Positions 26,339 to 35,502 are shown, counted from the stretch's first letter. The stretch is DNA of 64,000 bases from Vicinamibacterales bacterium (GCA_041659285.1 JBAZYO010000019.1:1-64000); one strand, 5' to 3'. The notes: generated by a model not told the origin, from the letters alone. A program made the numbers and translations.

Positions 26339-28181
26339 CCCGCCCGGCCGTCCGGCCCGCGCCGCCCTCCTGCTGGCCGTCGTGGTCACGCTGACCTCCT
26401 GCGCCAGCACCGGCTCCCTCAACGTCGCCCGCGGCGCGGAACGCACGCAGAACTACGACGTCGCCGTCGCCGAGTACAGCAAGCTGCTCCGCGACCATCC
26501 CGACAACCGCGAGGCCCAGCTGGGCCTCGAGCGGGCCAAGCTGCGCGCCTCGCAGGACCACTTCGCCACGGCGCGCCGCCTGGCGTCCACCGGCAGGCTC
26601 GAAGAGGCCATGGTCGAGTACCAACTCGCCTCGGAACTGAACCCCGGTAACGGCGACATCGAACGCGAACTGCAGGAGACGCGCACGCAGTTGCGCGCCA
26701 AGGTGGCGGTCCGCGAAGACGGCAAGACCCGGCTCGAATCGCTGATCGCCCAGAGCCTCGACGCCCCCCTGCCCGGCGCCACGCTGCCAACCGGCCTCAA
26801 GCTTCCAGACAGCCTGGTGTTTCGCGACGCCGGCTCGCGCGACGTCTACTCGGCCATCGGCAAGTTCACGAACCTGAGCGTCCTGTTCGATCCGGCGTTC
26901 CGCGATCAGCCGGTGTCGATCGACCTCCGCGGCGTCTCGCTCGAAGAGGCGCTGACCTCGGTGTCGACGACCACCCGCAACTTCTGGCGCTCGACGGCGG
27001 CCAACACCATCACGATCGTCCCCGACACGGCGGCGAAGCGCCGCGAGTACGAAGAGGAGATCGTGCGGACGTTCTACCTGAGCAACGCCGACCTCAAGGA
27101 GACCATCGACATCCTGCGCATTGTCGTGGACGCCCGCCGGCTGGCGGCGATGACCGCGACCAACGCGATCACGATCAAGGACACGCCCGAGCGCATCACC
27201 GCCGCCGGCAAGATCATCGCCGCCATCGACAAGGCGCGCCCGGAAGTCATCATCGACGTCGAACTGCTCGAGGTCAATCGCACCCACCTGCACGAGTACG
27301 GCCTGCAGGTGGCGTCGCCGACATCATCAGCGACCGGGCCGACCGGGCTCAGCGGCCAGGCCGACGTCAACAAGGATGGACTGTCGCTTCGCAGTCTCAC
27401 CAGCCTGACCTCGGCTGACGTGCTGCTCACCAACCTGCCGTCGCTCTACTACCGCCTGCTCAAGAACGACAGTGCGACCCGGATCCTGGCCAATCCTCAG
27501 CTCCGCACGTCGGAAGGCATTCCGGCGCAGGCCCGCTTCGGCGAGCGCGTGCCGGTGCCGGTCACGACCTTCGCGCCGATCGCCGCGGGCGGCGTGCAGA
27601 CGCAACCGATCACGTCCTTCAACTACGAACCGATCGGCGTCAACATCGACATCACGCCCCGCATGCACCATGACGATGCGGTGACGCTGGCGTTGAAGGT
27701 GGAGTTGAGCAGCATTTCGGGATCGGGCTTCGGCGGGCTGCCCACCTTCGGCAGCCGCTCGATCAACACCGTGATCCGGCTCAAGGACGGCGAAACCAAC
27801 ATGCTCGCAGGCCTGATCCGCGACGAGGAACGCACGTCGCTCGCGAGCATCCCCGGCCTTGGCGACATCCCGGTGATTGGCCGCCTGTTCGGCTACAACC
27901 GCAAGGAAACGCAGGAGACGGACATCATCCTGACGCTGACGCCGCGGATTGTCCGCGTGTTGAGCCTGACCGCGGAGGATCTGCAGCCGTTCCGGATGGG
28001 ACGTGACGGCGGCGCGCCGATCACCGACGTGGCGCCGCTGCCAATTCCCCTGCCGGCGCCGGCGCGGCCTCCTGGCGGCGACGAGGCGGGCGCGACGCCC
28101 TCGCTGGCTCCTGCGTTCCCCACGACGACGGGCCCGGCCGTGCCCGTGAAGACGCCGGCGCCGATCAAGCCCAAGGGCTAG
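26319..28181 (+). CDS. Lipoprotein-type secretin with N-terminal TPR repeats
   Basis: 620 residues. Lipobox LTSC (Cys28) predicts lipidation. About two TPR repeats (about 35-120) precede an STN/N0 domain (SVLFDPAFRDQPVSIDLRGVS), an N1-like domain (TFYLSNADLKETIDIL) and a secretin core (about 320-560). The core holds ILANPQLRTSEG, NYEPIGVNIDITPR and the family signature VPVIGRLFGYN-like segment DIPVIGRLFG. The tail is Pro-rich. It is a GspD/PilQ superfamily pore separate from the PilQ encoded 11 kb away. No type II secretion or Tad genes are adjacent, so the partner machine is unknown. Confidence 0.85.
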   Translation: MVHAPNNPPGRPARAALLLAVVVTLTSCASTGSLNVARGAERTQNYDVAVAEYSKLLRDHPDNREAQLGLERAKLRASQDHFATARRLASTGRLEEAMVEYQLASELNPGNGDIERELQETRTQLRAKVAVREDGKTRLESLIAQSLDAPLPGATLPTGLKLPDSLVFRDAGSRDVYSAIGKFTNLSVLFDPAFRDQPVSIDLRGVSLEEALTSVSTTTRNFWRSTAANTITIVPDTAAKRREYEEEIVRTFYLSNADLKETIDILRIVVDARRLAAMTATNAITIKDTPERITAAGKIIAAIDKARPEVIIDVELLEVNRTHLHEYGLQVASPTSSATGPTGLSGQADVNKDGLSLRSLTSLTSADVLLTNLPSLYYRLLKNDSATRILANPQLRTSEGIPAQARFGERVPVPVTTFAPIAAGGVQTQPITSFNYEPIGVNIDITPRMHHDDAVTLALKVELSSISGSGFGGLPTFGSRSINTVIRLKDGETNMLAGLIRDEERTSLASIPGLGDIPVIGRLFGYNRKETQETDIILTLTPRIVRVLSLTAEDLQPFRMGRDGGAPITDVAPLPIPLPAPARPPGGDEAGATPSLAPAFPTTTGPAVPVKTPAPIKPKG

Positions 28182-28182
28182 G

Positions 28183-29436
28183 TCAGACGCGCGCGACCGA
28201 CGCGCCCAACTTCTGCAGCCGCTCCACCAGCCGGCTGTATCCCCGTTCCACCGTTTCCAACGGCTCGACCCTGCTCTGCCCATCCGCGGCCAGCGCCGCG
28301 GCAATCAACGCCATGCCTGACCGGATGTCGCGGCTGTCGAGGCTCTTGCCACGCAGCTTTCGCGGTCCGGTGACGATGATGCGGTGCGGGTCGCACAGGA
28401 ACAGATCCGCGCCCATGCCGCTCATCTGCTCGAGGGCAAACAGGCGCAGTTCGTAGAGCCAATCGTGGACCAGCGTGGTCCCTTCGGCCTGGGTGGCGAG
28501 CACGGTGACGAGGCTGACGAGATCGCTGGGAAAACTGGGCCACAGCCCGGTGGTGATGCGGCCGGCACCGATCAGCCGCGAAGACTCGACCCGGAACACG
28601 TCGTTGTCCTGCACGCACTGGACGTTCATCTTGGCCAGCACCGAGGCCACCACTTCCATGTCCACGGGCCGCGTGCCGCCAATCTCGACGTGGCCGCCCG
28701 TGATCGCGCCGGTCACGGCCCAACTGCCCGCCTCGATGTAGTCGCCGTACAGCGTCTTCTCGGCGCCGGATCGCCGGCTGACGCCCTCGACGCGGATGGT
28801 GTGCGAGCCCTCGCCCGTCACGCCGACGCCCATCGCGCGAAGGAACTCGCACAGCTCCACCACGTGCGGCTCGCAGGCCGCATGGCGAATCTCGGAGACA
28901 CCGGGCGCCGCCGCGGCGGCCAGCAGCGCCGTTTCGGTTCCGGTGACGGAGGCTTCGTCCAGGTAGATCGACGCGGGGTTCAAGCCCTTGGGCGCCTCGA
29001 GCCGGTGCCCGGAGCCGGGCACGACGTGCGCGCCCATGGCCGACAAGGCTTCGAGATGCGTCTTGATGGTGCGCCGGGCCGGAAAGTCGCCGCCCGGCGG
29101 CGCGACGTAGGCGCGGCCGCGCCGGGCCAGCAGCGGGCCCAACAGGAGCACGGATCCGCGCAGCCGGCCGACCAGCGCGCTGTCAGGCTCGTCCTTGCTC
29201 ACCTCGACGCAGCGGATGCGCAGTGTCGTGCTGCCGATGCCTTCGACCTCCGCCCCGAGGTCGAGCAGGAGCCGCGCCATCACCTCGACGTCCGCGATGC
29301 GCGGCATGTTGCGCAACGTGCACCATTCGCTCGTCAACAGGCACGCCGCCATCAGCGGCAGGGCCGCGTTCTTGTTGCCTTCGACGTCGATACGGCCTTC
29401 GATGCGATGGCCGCCTTCAATCACTAGAGTGGACAT
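28183..29436 (-). CDS. murA: UDP-N-acetylglucosamine 1-carboxyvinyltransferase with Asp at the fosfomycin-target position
   Basis: 417 residues. It adds enolpyruvate to UDP-GlcNAc, the first committed step of peptidoglycan synthesis. The N-terminal GRIDVEGNKNAALPL keeps the catalytic Lys22 and Asn23, and LWPSFPSDL keeps the later catalytic Asp. In the mobile loop, where most enzymes read GGCxIGxRP with the reactive Cys, this one reads PGGDFPARR, giving Asp117. Asp at this place is known in mycobacteria and makes MurA insensitive to fosfomycin. The loop is otherwise divergent too (RTIKTH for RPVDLH). It follows murB after 104 bp. Confidence 0.9.
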   Translation of the reverse strand: MSTLVIEGGHRIEGRIDVEGNKNAALPLMAACLLTSEWCTLRNMPRIADVEVMARLLLDLGAEVEGIGSTTLRIRCVEVSKDEPDSALVGRLRGSVLLLGPLLARRGRAYVAPPGGDFPARRTIKTHLEALSAMGAHVVPGSGHRLEAPKGLNPASIYLDEASVTGTETALLAAAAAPGVSEIRHAACEPHVVELCEFLRAMGVGVTGEGSHTIRVEGVSRRSGAEKTLYGDYIEAGSWAVTGAITGGHVEIGGTRPVDMEVVASVLAKMNVQCVQDNDVFRVESSRLIGAGRITTGLWPSFPSDLVSLVTVLATQAEGTTLVHDWLYELRLFALEQMSGMGADLFLCDPHRIIVTGPRKLRGKSLDSRDIRSGMALIAAALAADGQSRVEPLETVERGYSRLVERLQKLGASVARV

Positions 29437-29465
29437 CTATTGGAACCTGACCCAGTTTGCCCTGC

Positions 29466-29488
29466 GGGCCGTTCCGAAGGAACGGCCC
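29466..29488. repeat. Perfect 10-bp hairpin between murB and murA
   Basis: GGGCCGTTCC, a 3-nt loop GAA, then GGAACGGCCC. It lies in the 104-bp gap upstream of murA and is not followed by a T-run on either strand. It resembles the other short palindromes of this window in style but not in sequence. It may be a transcript-stability or attenuation element. Confidence 0.7.
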
Positions 29489-29540
29489 CTCGTCCTTGGC
29501 TGAGGTACGCTCCTCAACGAAGGGATCCAGGCGACACGCA

Positions 29541-30482
29541 CTATGAAAACTCGCCTAGACAGATGATCTCATCTCGCAAGGTGACGCCGAAGCGTTCTTT
29601 CACCGCCGCGCGGCAACGCTCGATGAGCGACTTGATGTCGGCCGCCGTGGCGGTGCCGTCGGTGATCACGAAGTTGGCGTGGATCGGCGAAACGCGGGCA
29701 CCGCCCAGCACCGCGCCCTTCAGGCCGGCCCGGTCGACGAGCGCGCCGGCCGAGGGCGGGATGCCGTCCGGGATGTGATCGCGCGACGGCTTAGGATTCA
29801 TGAAGATGCAGCCGGCGCTCGGCGCCGCCAGCGGCTGGGTCCGCTTGCGGAACGCCAGCGACTCCCGCGCCACCAGGCGCAGGGCCGCCGGGTCGGCGCC
29901 CGGCGTCACCCGAAACGCCGCCCACAACACGATCTCGCCGGTGTGCTTCAGACGGCTGAAGTCGTAGTCGAACTCCATGCGGTCCGCCGACACCTGCAGG
30001 AGGGTGCCGTCGGGACGCACCAGGCGGACGCTTTCCACCAGGTCGCCGATGTTGGTCTGTTTCCAGTGCGCGTTGCCGTAGATGGCGCCGCCCACCGTGC
30101 CCGGCGTGCCGGCCCAGGCCTCGAGGCCGGCGTAGCCCCGGTTGATGGTCCAGCGCACGAGACTGTTGATGGTGACGGCGGCGTCGGCGCGAACGAGGTG
30201 GTTGCCAAGCTTGCTCACCGAGCCGCCGCGCGGCCGGATCACCAGTCCGCGCACGCCGCGATCCGAGACGAGCACGTTCGAGCCGCCGCCCAGCATTGTC
30301 ACCGGCTGCCCTGCCGCCTTCGCGGTCTTCAGGGCCAGGACGATTTCCTCGGCGTTGACCGGTTCGAACAGGACGTCGGCCGGACCGCCGACCCTGAAGG
30401 TCGTGAGCGGCGCGAGCGGCGCATCGATCGAGACGCGGGCGGCGCCAAACGCGGACGTCATGGCCGTCACCAGCGCACTCAT
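29541..30482 (-). CDS. murB: UDP-N-acetylenolpyruvoylglucosamine reductase
   Basis: 313 residues. It reduces the MurA product with NADPH and FAD to UDP-MurNAc. FAD-binding motifs LGGGSNVLVSD and GTPGTVGGAIYGNA are clear; the catalytic Ser lies in SAGCIFMNP and the catalytic Glu in LRDEIICLG near the end. The ATG overlaps the pxpC stop (ATGA). Size fits the shorter, type II class. Confidence 0.95.
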   Translation of the reverse strand: MSALVTAMTSAFGAARVSIDAPLAPLTTFRVGGPADVLFEPVNAEEIVLALKTAKAAGQPVTMLGGGSNVLVSDRGVRGLVIRPRGGSVSKLGNHLVRADAAVTINSLVRWTINRGYAGLEAWAGTPGTVGGAIYGNAHWKQTNIGDLVESVRLVRPDGTLLQVSADRMEFDYDFSRLKHTGEIVLWAAFRVTPGADPAALRLVARESLAFRKRTQPLAAPSAGCIFMNPKPSRDHIPDGIPPSAGALVDRAGLKGAVLGGARVSPIHANFVITDGTATAADIKSLIERCRAAVKERFGVTLRDEIICLGEFS

Positions 30483-31429
30483 GAGGCGTCCTTGAGGTCC
30501 GCGTATCGCAGTAACTGGCGTTCTCGCGCGATCAGCGCCGTGACGGCTTCCTGCCGCGAGCACAGGATGAACTCGATGAAGTCGCCGGGTGCGAGCTGCC
30601 CGGCCAACGGCAGGTCGGCGGAGATCACGTGACCAATCTTCGGGTATCCGCCGGCCGTCTGTCGATCGGCCATCAGCAGAATGGGCTCGCCGGCCCCAGG
30701 CACCTGGATCGCGCCCATCCCGACCGGCTCCGAGATCAGCTCGCCGGCGCGGACGCGAGCCAACGCCGGCCCCTCCAGGCGATAGCCCATGCGATTGGAC
30801 CGTGGGGAGATCCGGAAACTCACGCCGACCACCGCCTTCAACGCATCGGCGCGGAACCACTCGTCCTGCGGTCCCGGCACGACGCGCAACTGCGCGCGGC
30901 CGCCCGTGGGGAGCGTCAAGCCTGCCGCCTTCCGCGACGGACGGGCCGAAGGCCGTGCCAGCACCGGCACGCGATCGCCCGTGATCAGCGCGCGGCCGTC
31001 GACGCCGCCCATGCGGCTCACCAGATGCGTCGCCCGGCTGCCCAGCACTGCCGCCGTCTGGATGCCGCCGGCCACGCCCACATAGGCACGCGCGCCTTGC
31101 ACGATGCGCCCGAACTTCAGGCGTTGTCCGGGCCGGACTGGAAACGAAGCGGCCATCGGCACGGGCTGGCCATCGCAGGTCGCTTCGAAATGGGCGCCGG
31201 CAATGGCGAGCGTGGTCTCCGCGCCGATGATCATCTCCGGGCCGATCAGCGTGACTTCAAGCGTCGCCGCATCCACCTCGTTGCCGACCAACTGGTTGGC
31301 GAGCCGATGTGAGAACGCGTCCATCGGGCCGGCCACCGGCACGCCGAGCGCCTGGTGCCCATACCGTCCCACGTCCTGCACCGTGGTCAGCAGGCCGGGT
31401 CTGATGATGTCGAGCGAGCCGAGGCTCAT
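30479..31429 (-). CDS. pxpC: 5-oxoprolinase subunit C (biotin-dependent carboxylase-like KipA family)
   Basis: 316 residues. With PxpB and PxpA it opens 5-oxoproline (pyroglutamate) to glutamate at the cost of ATP. Motifs: RPGLLTTVQDVGRYGHQALG, PVAGPMDAFSHRLAN, and SNRMGYRLEG with DRQTAGGYPKIGHVI. It overlaps pxpB and murB by four bases each, so it sits inside a cell-wall operon. No pxpA (LamB/YcsF) is nearby. Confidence 0.9.
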   Translation of the reverse strand: MSLGSLDIIRPGLLTTVQDVGRYGHQALGVPVAGPMDAFSHRLANQLVGNEVDAATLEVTLIGPEMIIGAETTLAIAGAHFEATCDGQPVPMAASFPVRPGQRLKFGRIVQGARAYVGVAGGIQTAAVLGSRATHLVSRMGGVDGRALITGDRVPVLARPSARPSRKAAGLTLPTGGRAQLRVVPGPQDEWFRADALKAVVGVSFRISPRSNRMGYRLEGPALARVRAGELISEPVGMGAIQVPGAGEPILLMADRQTAGGYPKIGHVISADLPLAGQLAPGDFIEFILCSRQEAVTALIARERQLLRYADLKDAS

Positions 31430-32085
31430 GCGGCGCCGCCCGGTTGCGGCACGAATCGCACGAGGTCGCCCGCCGCCAGCAGGCTCGGCTGCGGGCGGTT
31501 CGCGTCGAACATCGCCGCCGGCGTGCGGCCGATCACTTGCCATCCCCCGGGGCTCGCGACCGGGTACACGCCCGTCTGTTCGCCGGCGATCCCGACCGAG
31601 CCGGCGGGCACACGCTCCCGGGGCACGCGGTGGCGCGGCGCGGCAATGCGCGAATCCACCCGGCCCATGTAGGCGAACCCGGGAACGAATCCGAGCATGT
31701 AGACGCGATACGTTCGCGCCGCATGCCACGCGATCACGTCAGCCGTTGAACACCCGGCAAATGCCGCGACGGCCTCCAGGTCGGGGCCGTATTCGCCGCC
31801 GTACGCCACGGGAATCTCGATCGGCGCCCGCGGCGTCACACCTTCGGTCGCGTCCAGCCCGCTGGCATCATCGGCGATGGCCCGTTCGAGGGCGCCGAGG
31901 TCGGTTTGCAGCGGGTCGAAATGCACCGCCACCGTGCAGTAGCCGGGCACCACATCGCGGATGCCACGGCCGCCCCGCTGGCGCAGGCGCGACGCCAACG
32001 CGATGGCCCGCTCATTCACCACCGGATCAATCACCGGCTCGAACTCGACGAGCAGCATCGAGTCCCCGCATTCGCGGATCTTCAT
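31426..32085 (-). CDS. pxpB: 5-oxoprolinase subunit B (KipI family)
   Basis: 219 residues. Family motifs: VVPGYCTVAVHFDP, IPVAYGGEYGPDLEAVA, MLGFVPGFAYMGRVD, and the C-terminal GGWQVIGRTP. It forms a complex with PxpC. In Bacillus the homologue KipI also inhibits a sporulation kinase, which is not relevant here. It overlaps mpl and pxpC by four bases each. Confidence 0.92.
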   Translation of the reverse strand: MKIRECGDSMLLVEFEPVIDPVVNERAIALASRLRQRGGRGIRDVVPGYCTVAVHFDPLQTDLGALERAIADDASGLDATEGVTPRAPIEIPVAYGGEYGPDLEAVAAFAGCSTADVIAWHAARTYRVYMLGFVPGFAYMGRVDSRIAAPRHRVPRERVPAGSVGIAGEQTGVYPVASPGGWQVIGRTPAAMFDANRPQPSLLAAGDLVRFVPQPGGAA

Positions 32086-33476
32086 TTCAGCGCGCTCACA
32101 AGCTTGCCGTGAATCCCGCCGAAGCCGCCGTTCGACATCACGACAATCACGTCACCCGGGCGGGCTTCCCGCGCGACCGCCTCGACGATGGCGTCCACCG
32201 TCGGCAGGTGGCGCGCGGCGACATTCCGGGCGCGCAGGTCCTCCACCAGCCTCGCCTCCGACAGCCGCTGCTCGGCGGGCAGGCTCGATCGGAAGATCGA
32301 GGCCAGCACGACCTCATCCGCTCCAGCGAACGCCCGCGCGAAGTCATCCTGGAACACGCGCCGGCAAGACGATGCCGACCGGGGCTCGAAGATGGCCCAC
32401 AGGCGCCGGCCGGCGGCGGATCGGCGAAGCGCCTTGAGCGTTTCCTCAACCGCCGTCGGGTGGTGCGCGAAGTCGTCGTAGACGGTGATGCCGCGCACCT
32501 CGCCGACCACTTCGAGCCGGCGCTTCACGCCCGCGAACGCCGCGAGCCCTCGACGCAGAGCGTTGACGTCGAGGCCGAGGTCGGCGCCCACCGCAATCGC
32601 GGCGAGCGCGTTGCGCACGTTGTGCTCGCCCAGCATCGCCATCCGGAACCGGCCGTGAACGCGCGACCCCTGCAGCACGGTGAACGCGGTGTCGGCGCCG
32701 CTCTCGATGTCGATCGCCCGCCAATCGGCGGCTGCCGCCAACCCGAACGTCTGGACCCGGCTCCTGGCCAGCGGCGCCAGCGCCGCGGCGTCCGGGCTGT
32801 CGAGGCCGAGCAGCGTCAGCCCGCGGCGCGGGACCAGGTTCACCAGCCGCTTGAACGCCAGCCGGACCTCATCGAGATCGGCATAGATGTCGGCATGATC
32901 GAACTCGATGTTGTTGACGACGGCGACGTCGGGGAGGTACTTCAGGAACTTGGCGGTCTTGTCGAAGTAGGCGCTGTCGTATTCATCCCCTTCGATGACG
33001 AAGGCCTTGCCCTTGCCGATGCGATAGCTCGCTCCGTCCTTGCCGAAGTTCCGCGCGATGCCGCCGACCAGCACGGTGGGGTCGGCGCCGGCGGCGGTCA
33101 GCAGCCATCCGGTCAGCGATGTCGTGGTGGTCTTGCCATGGGTGCCGGCGATCACGATCGACTGGGCGTCCCATAGCCAGTGATCCCGGATGGTCTCGGG
33201 CAACGAGGCGTACCGCAGGTTCCGATCGAGCACGGCTTCGAGTTCGGCGTTGCCCCTCGAGATGGCGTTGCCGACCACGACCAGGTCCAACGCGCCGGCG
33301 ACGTGCTCGGGGCGGTAACCTTCGAGCACTGTGATGCCCTCGGCCGCCAGGAAGTCGCTCATGGGCGGATAGACGTGCTCGTCGGAGCCGCTGACGTCGT
33401 TGCCGGCCTGCTTGAGCAACGCGGCCAGCGTCGCCATGGCCGTGCCGCACACACCAATCAGATGAATCCGAGCCAC
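32082..33476 (-). CDS. mpl: UDP-N-acetylmuramate:L-alanyl-gamma-D-glutamyl-meso-diaminopimelate ligase
   Basis: 464 residues. Mpl reattaches recycled murein tripeptide to UDP-MurNAc. The N-terminus HLIGVCGTAMATLAALLKQ and GSDEHVYPPMS distinguish Mpl from MurC. The ATP loop is IAGTHGKTTTTSL, followed by FVIEGDEYDSAYFDKTAKFL, a strong Mpl hallmark. DDFAHHPTAV begins the C-terminal domain. Between ldcA and pxpB, with overlaps on both sides, it anchors the recycling role of the cluster. Confidence 0.93.
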   Translation of the reverse strand: MARIHLIGVCGTAMATLAALLKQAGNDVSGSDEHVYPPMSDFLAAEGITVLEGYRPEHVAGALDLVVVGNAISRGNAELEAVLDRNLRYASLPETIRDHWLWDAQSIVIAGTHGKTTTTSLTGWLLTAAGADPTVLVGGIARNFGKDGASYRIGKGKAFVIEGDEYDSAYFDKTAKFLKYLPDVAVVNNIEFDHADIYADLDEVRLAFKRLVNLVPRRGLTLLGLDSPDAAALAPLARSRVQTFGLAAAADWRAIDIESGADTAFTVLQGSRVHGRFRMAMLGEHNVRNALAAIAVGADLGLDVNALRRGLAAFAGVKRRLEVVGEVRGITVYDDFAHHPTAVEETLKALRRSAAGRRLWAIFEPRSASSCRRVFQDDFARAFAGADEVVLASIFRSSLPAEQRLSEARLVEDLRARNVAARHLPTVDAIVEAVAREARPGDVIVVMSNGGFGGIHGKLVSALK

Positions 33477-34396
33477 TAGGACACCGCCGCTTCTGTGATG
33501 ACCACGGCCGGTGATCCATCACCGATCACCTGCGCGCGCACGCCGAACGGCAGCGTCCACGTGGCGCCGGCGGTGTGGCCGGATGGGAAGCCGAACAGCA
33601 CCGGCCCGGCAAACCCGGCCGTGAAGTCGCGCAGCACGTCGCGAATGGCCGGGTCGCCGCCCGGCTCGTCGCATCCGGGGAACTCCCCGAACACCACCGC
33701 GCTCGCCCGCCCGAACAGGCCCGCCTGCGCGAGCTGCGTCAGCATGCGGTGAATGCGGTATGGCCGTTCGCCGATGTCTTCGAGGAACAGCGCGCACCCC
33801 TGCGGCGCGTCGAACGCCCATGGTGTGCCGAGAGACGAGACCAGCTGCGTCAGCGTGCCGCCGACCAGCCGGCCCACCGCGTGGCCGGCGTGCAGCACCT
33901 CGAGCGCCGCCGGGCGCATCTCCCCTGCCGGCTCGCTCGACATCACCACGCGCCTGAACGACGTCTCGTCGTAGGCAGACGGCCCTTTCGACAGCCGGCG
34001 ATCGATCATCGGTCCGTGAATCGCCGTCAGTCCGTTCAGCAGGTAGAACGACAGGATCGCGGTGATGTCGCTGTAGCCGATCAGCGCCTTCCGGGATTTT
34101 CTCAGCAGCGCGGGATCGAGCAGCGGCAGCACCTGCGCGCTGCCATAGCCGCCGCGCATCGCGATCAGCGCGCTAATCGCGGGGTCGGCCCACGCCTGCG
34201 CGATCGCCTTGGCGCGGACCTGCGCCGAACCGGCCACGAATCGATCCTTCTCGAACAGCGACTCGTCGAAGACCGCCTCGAGGCCAAGGCGCGCGAGCTC
34301 GGCGACGCCCGCCTCGACTTCTTCGCGCGCAAACGAACTGGCCGGTGCGACGAGGGCGACGCGATCGCCCGGGGACAACTGGCGAAGCTTGATCAC
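33476..34396 (-). CDS. ldcA: LD-carboxypeptidase (S66 family)
   Basis: 306 residues. It trims the terminal D-Ala from recycled murein tetrapeptides, producing the tripeptide used by Mpl. The catalytic triad is visible: Ser in MRGGYGSAQVLP, Glu in FLEDIGERPYRIHRML, His in FPSGHTAG. No signal peptide, so cytoplasmic. It overlaps nagZ by four bases and meets mpl at a shared base. Confidence 0.93.
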   Translation of the reverse strand: MIKLRQLSPGDRVALVAPASSFAREEVEAGVAELARLGLEAVFDESLFEKDRFVAGSAQVRAKAIAQAWADPAISALIAMRGGYGSAQVLPLLDPALLRKSRKALIGYSDITAILSFYLLNGLTAIHGPMIDRRLSKGPSAYDETSFRRVVMSSEPAGEMRPAALEVLHAGHAVGRLVGGTLTQLVSSLGTPWAFDAPQGCALFLEDIGERPYRIHRMLTQLAQAGLFGRASAVVFGEFPGCDEPGGDPAIRDVLRDFTAGFAGPVLFGFPSGHTAGATWTLPFGVRAQVIGDGSPAVVITEAAVS

Positions 34397-35496
34397 AGAA
34401 AGGCCGCCATTTCGGCGGCAATCAACTGGTGCTCTTCGCGGCCGAGCAACTGGCGCATCTCGCGGGCGCGGCTGGCCGGCTTTCGCCGCTCGCCCATCAG
34501 GAACCGTTCCTTCGCCCGCCGCAACCGCAGGAACGCATCGTCACACCGTGCCGGCGTGATGGCGCCGGATTCGACCGCCCTCACCAGGGCTTCGAGGGTC
34601 CGCGCCTGCAGGTCGACGTCGCCGCTGCAGACGAGGATGCCGTCACAGCCGGCGCGGATGGCTTCGACCGCAGCCTCGGGGACCGGGTAGCGCGCGCTCA
34701 CCGCCTTCATCTCGAGATCGTCGCTGAGGATCACGCCTTCGAAGCCCAGTTCGTCCCGCAGCAGCGCTTGCACGACCTTGGGCGACAGCGTTGACGGCCG
34801 GTGCTCATCGAGCGACGGCACCAGCACGTGCGCGGTCATGATGAACGCGACCTTTTCAGCCACCGCCGCCCGGAACGGCTCGAACTCGATGGCCCGCAGG
34901 CGGTCGGGCGGATGCTCGACCAGCGGCAATTCGAGGTGCGAGTCGGTGTTGGTGTCGCCGTGGCCGGGGAAGTGCTTGCCGCACGCCGCGACCCCGGACT
35001 CCTGCAGCGCCTTGATGATCACGCGTCCCAGCCGCGCCACGTCTTCCGCGCGCCCGGCCAGGGCGCGGTCGCCGATGACCGGGTTCTTGGGGTTGGTGTG
35101 AATGTCCAGGACGGGCGCGTAGTCGAGCGTGATGCCGACGGCCGACAGCTCGCCGGCCAGCGCCTTCGCGAACCGTTCGGCGAGCGCCTCCCCCTCCTCC
35201 CGGCCGGCACGGCCCAAGGTCGCCATCGGCGGCCACGTCGTGAAGGGCTCCTTCAACCGGGCGACGCGGCCGCCTTCCTGGTCCACGCTCACCCACGCCG
35301 GCGCCGTCCGGCCCAGCGCTTCGCACTCGGCCGCCAGCTCCGCCACCTGCTCCGGCGCCTCGATGTTGCGGCTGAAGAAGATCAGGCCGCCGAGGTCGAA
35401 CTCCTTCGCCAGCGATCGCATTTCGACCGGCATGGTGCGGCCGGGAATGCTGCCAATCAGAAATTGTCCGACGTCGCGACGCGTGGCTAGTGGCAT
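34393..35496 (-). CDS. nagZ: Beta-N-acetylhexosaminidase NagZ
   Basis: 367 residues, glycoside hydrolase family 3. It releases GlcNAc from GlcNAc-anhydroMurNAc peptides in the cytoplasm. Diagnostic motifs: VDQEGGRVARL, KHFPGHGDTNTDSHLELP with the catalytic His/Asp pair, and the nucleophile Asp in VILSDDLEMKAV. ATG at 35496 is chosen; an in-frame GTG at 35511 lies inside the palindromic repeat. There is almost no room for a leader, so translation may begin near the transcript end. Confidence 0.93.
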   Translation of the reverse strand: MPLATRRDVGQFLIGSIPGRTMPVEMRSLAKEFDLGGLIFFSRNIEAPEQVAELAAECEALGRTAPAWVSVDQEGGRVARLKEPFTTWPPMATLGRAGREEGEALAERFAKALAGELSAVGITLDYAPVLDIHTNPKNPVIGDRALAGRAEDVARLGRVIIKALQESGVAACGKHFPGHGDTNTDSHLELPLVEHPPDRLRAIEFEPFRAAVAEKVAFIMTAHVLVPSLDEHRPSTLSPKVVQALLRDELGFEGVILSDDLEMKAVSARYPVPEAAVEAIRAGCDGILVCSGDVDLQARTLEALVRAVESGAITPARCDDAFLRLRRAKERFLMGERRKPASRAREMRQLLGREEHQLIAAEMAAFL

Positions 35497-35502
35497 AAGT
35501 CT

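Noticed and set aside
31104..33176. 690-codon open frame on the plus strand across pxpC, pxpB and mpl
   Set aside because: It spans three well-identified genes on the other strand, is Arg/Pro/His-rich and has no recognisable domain or ribosome site.
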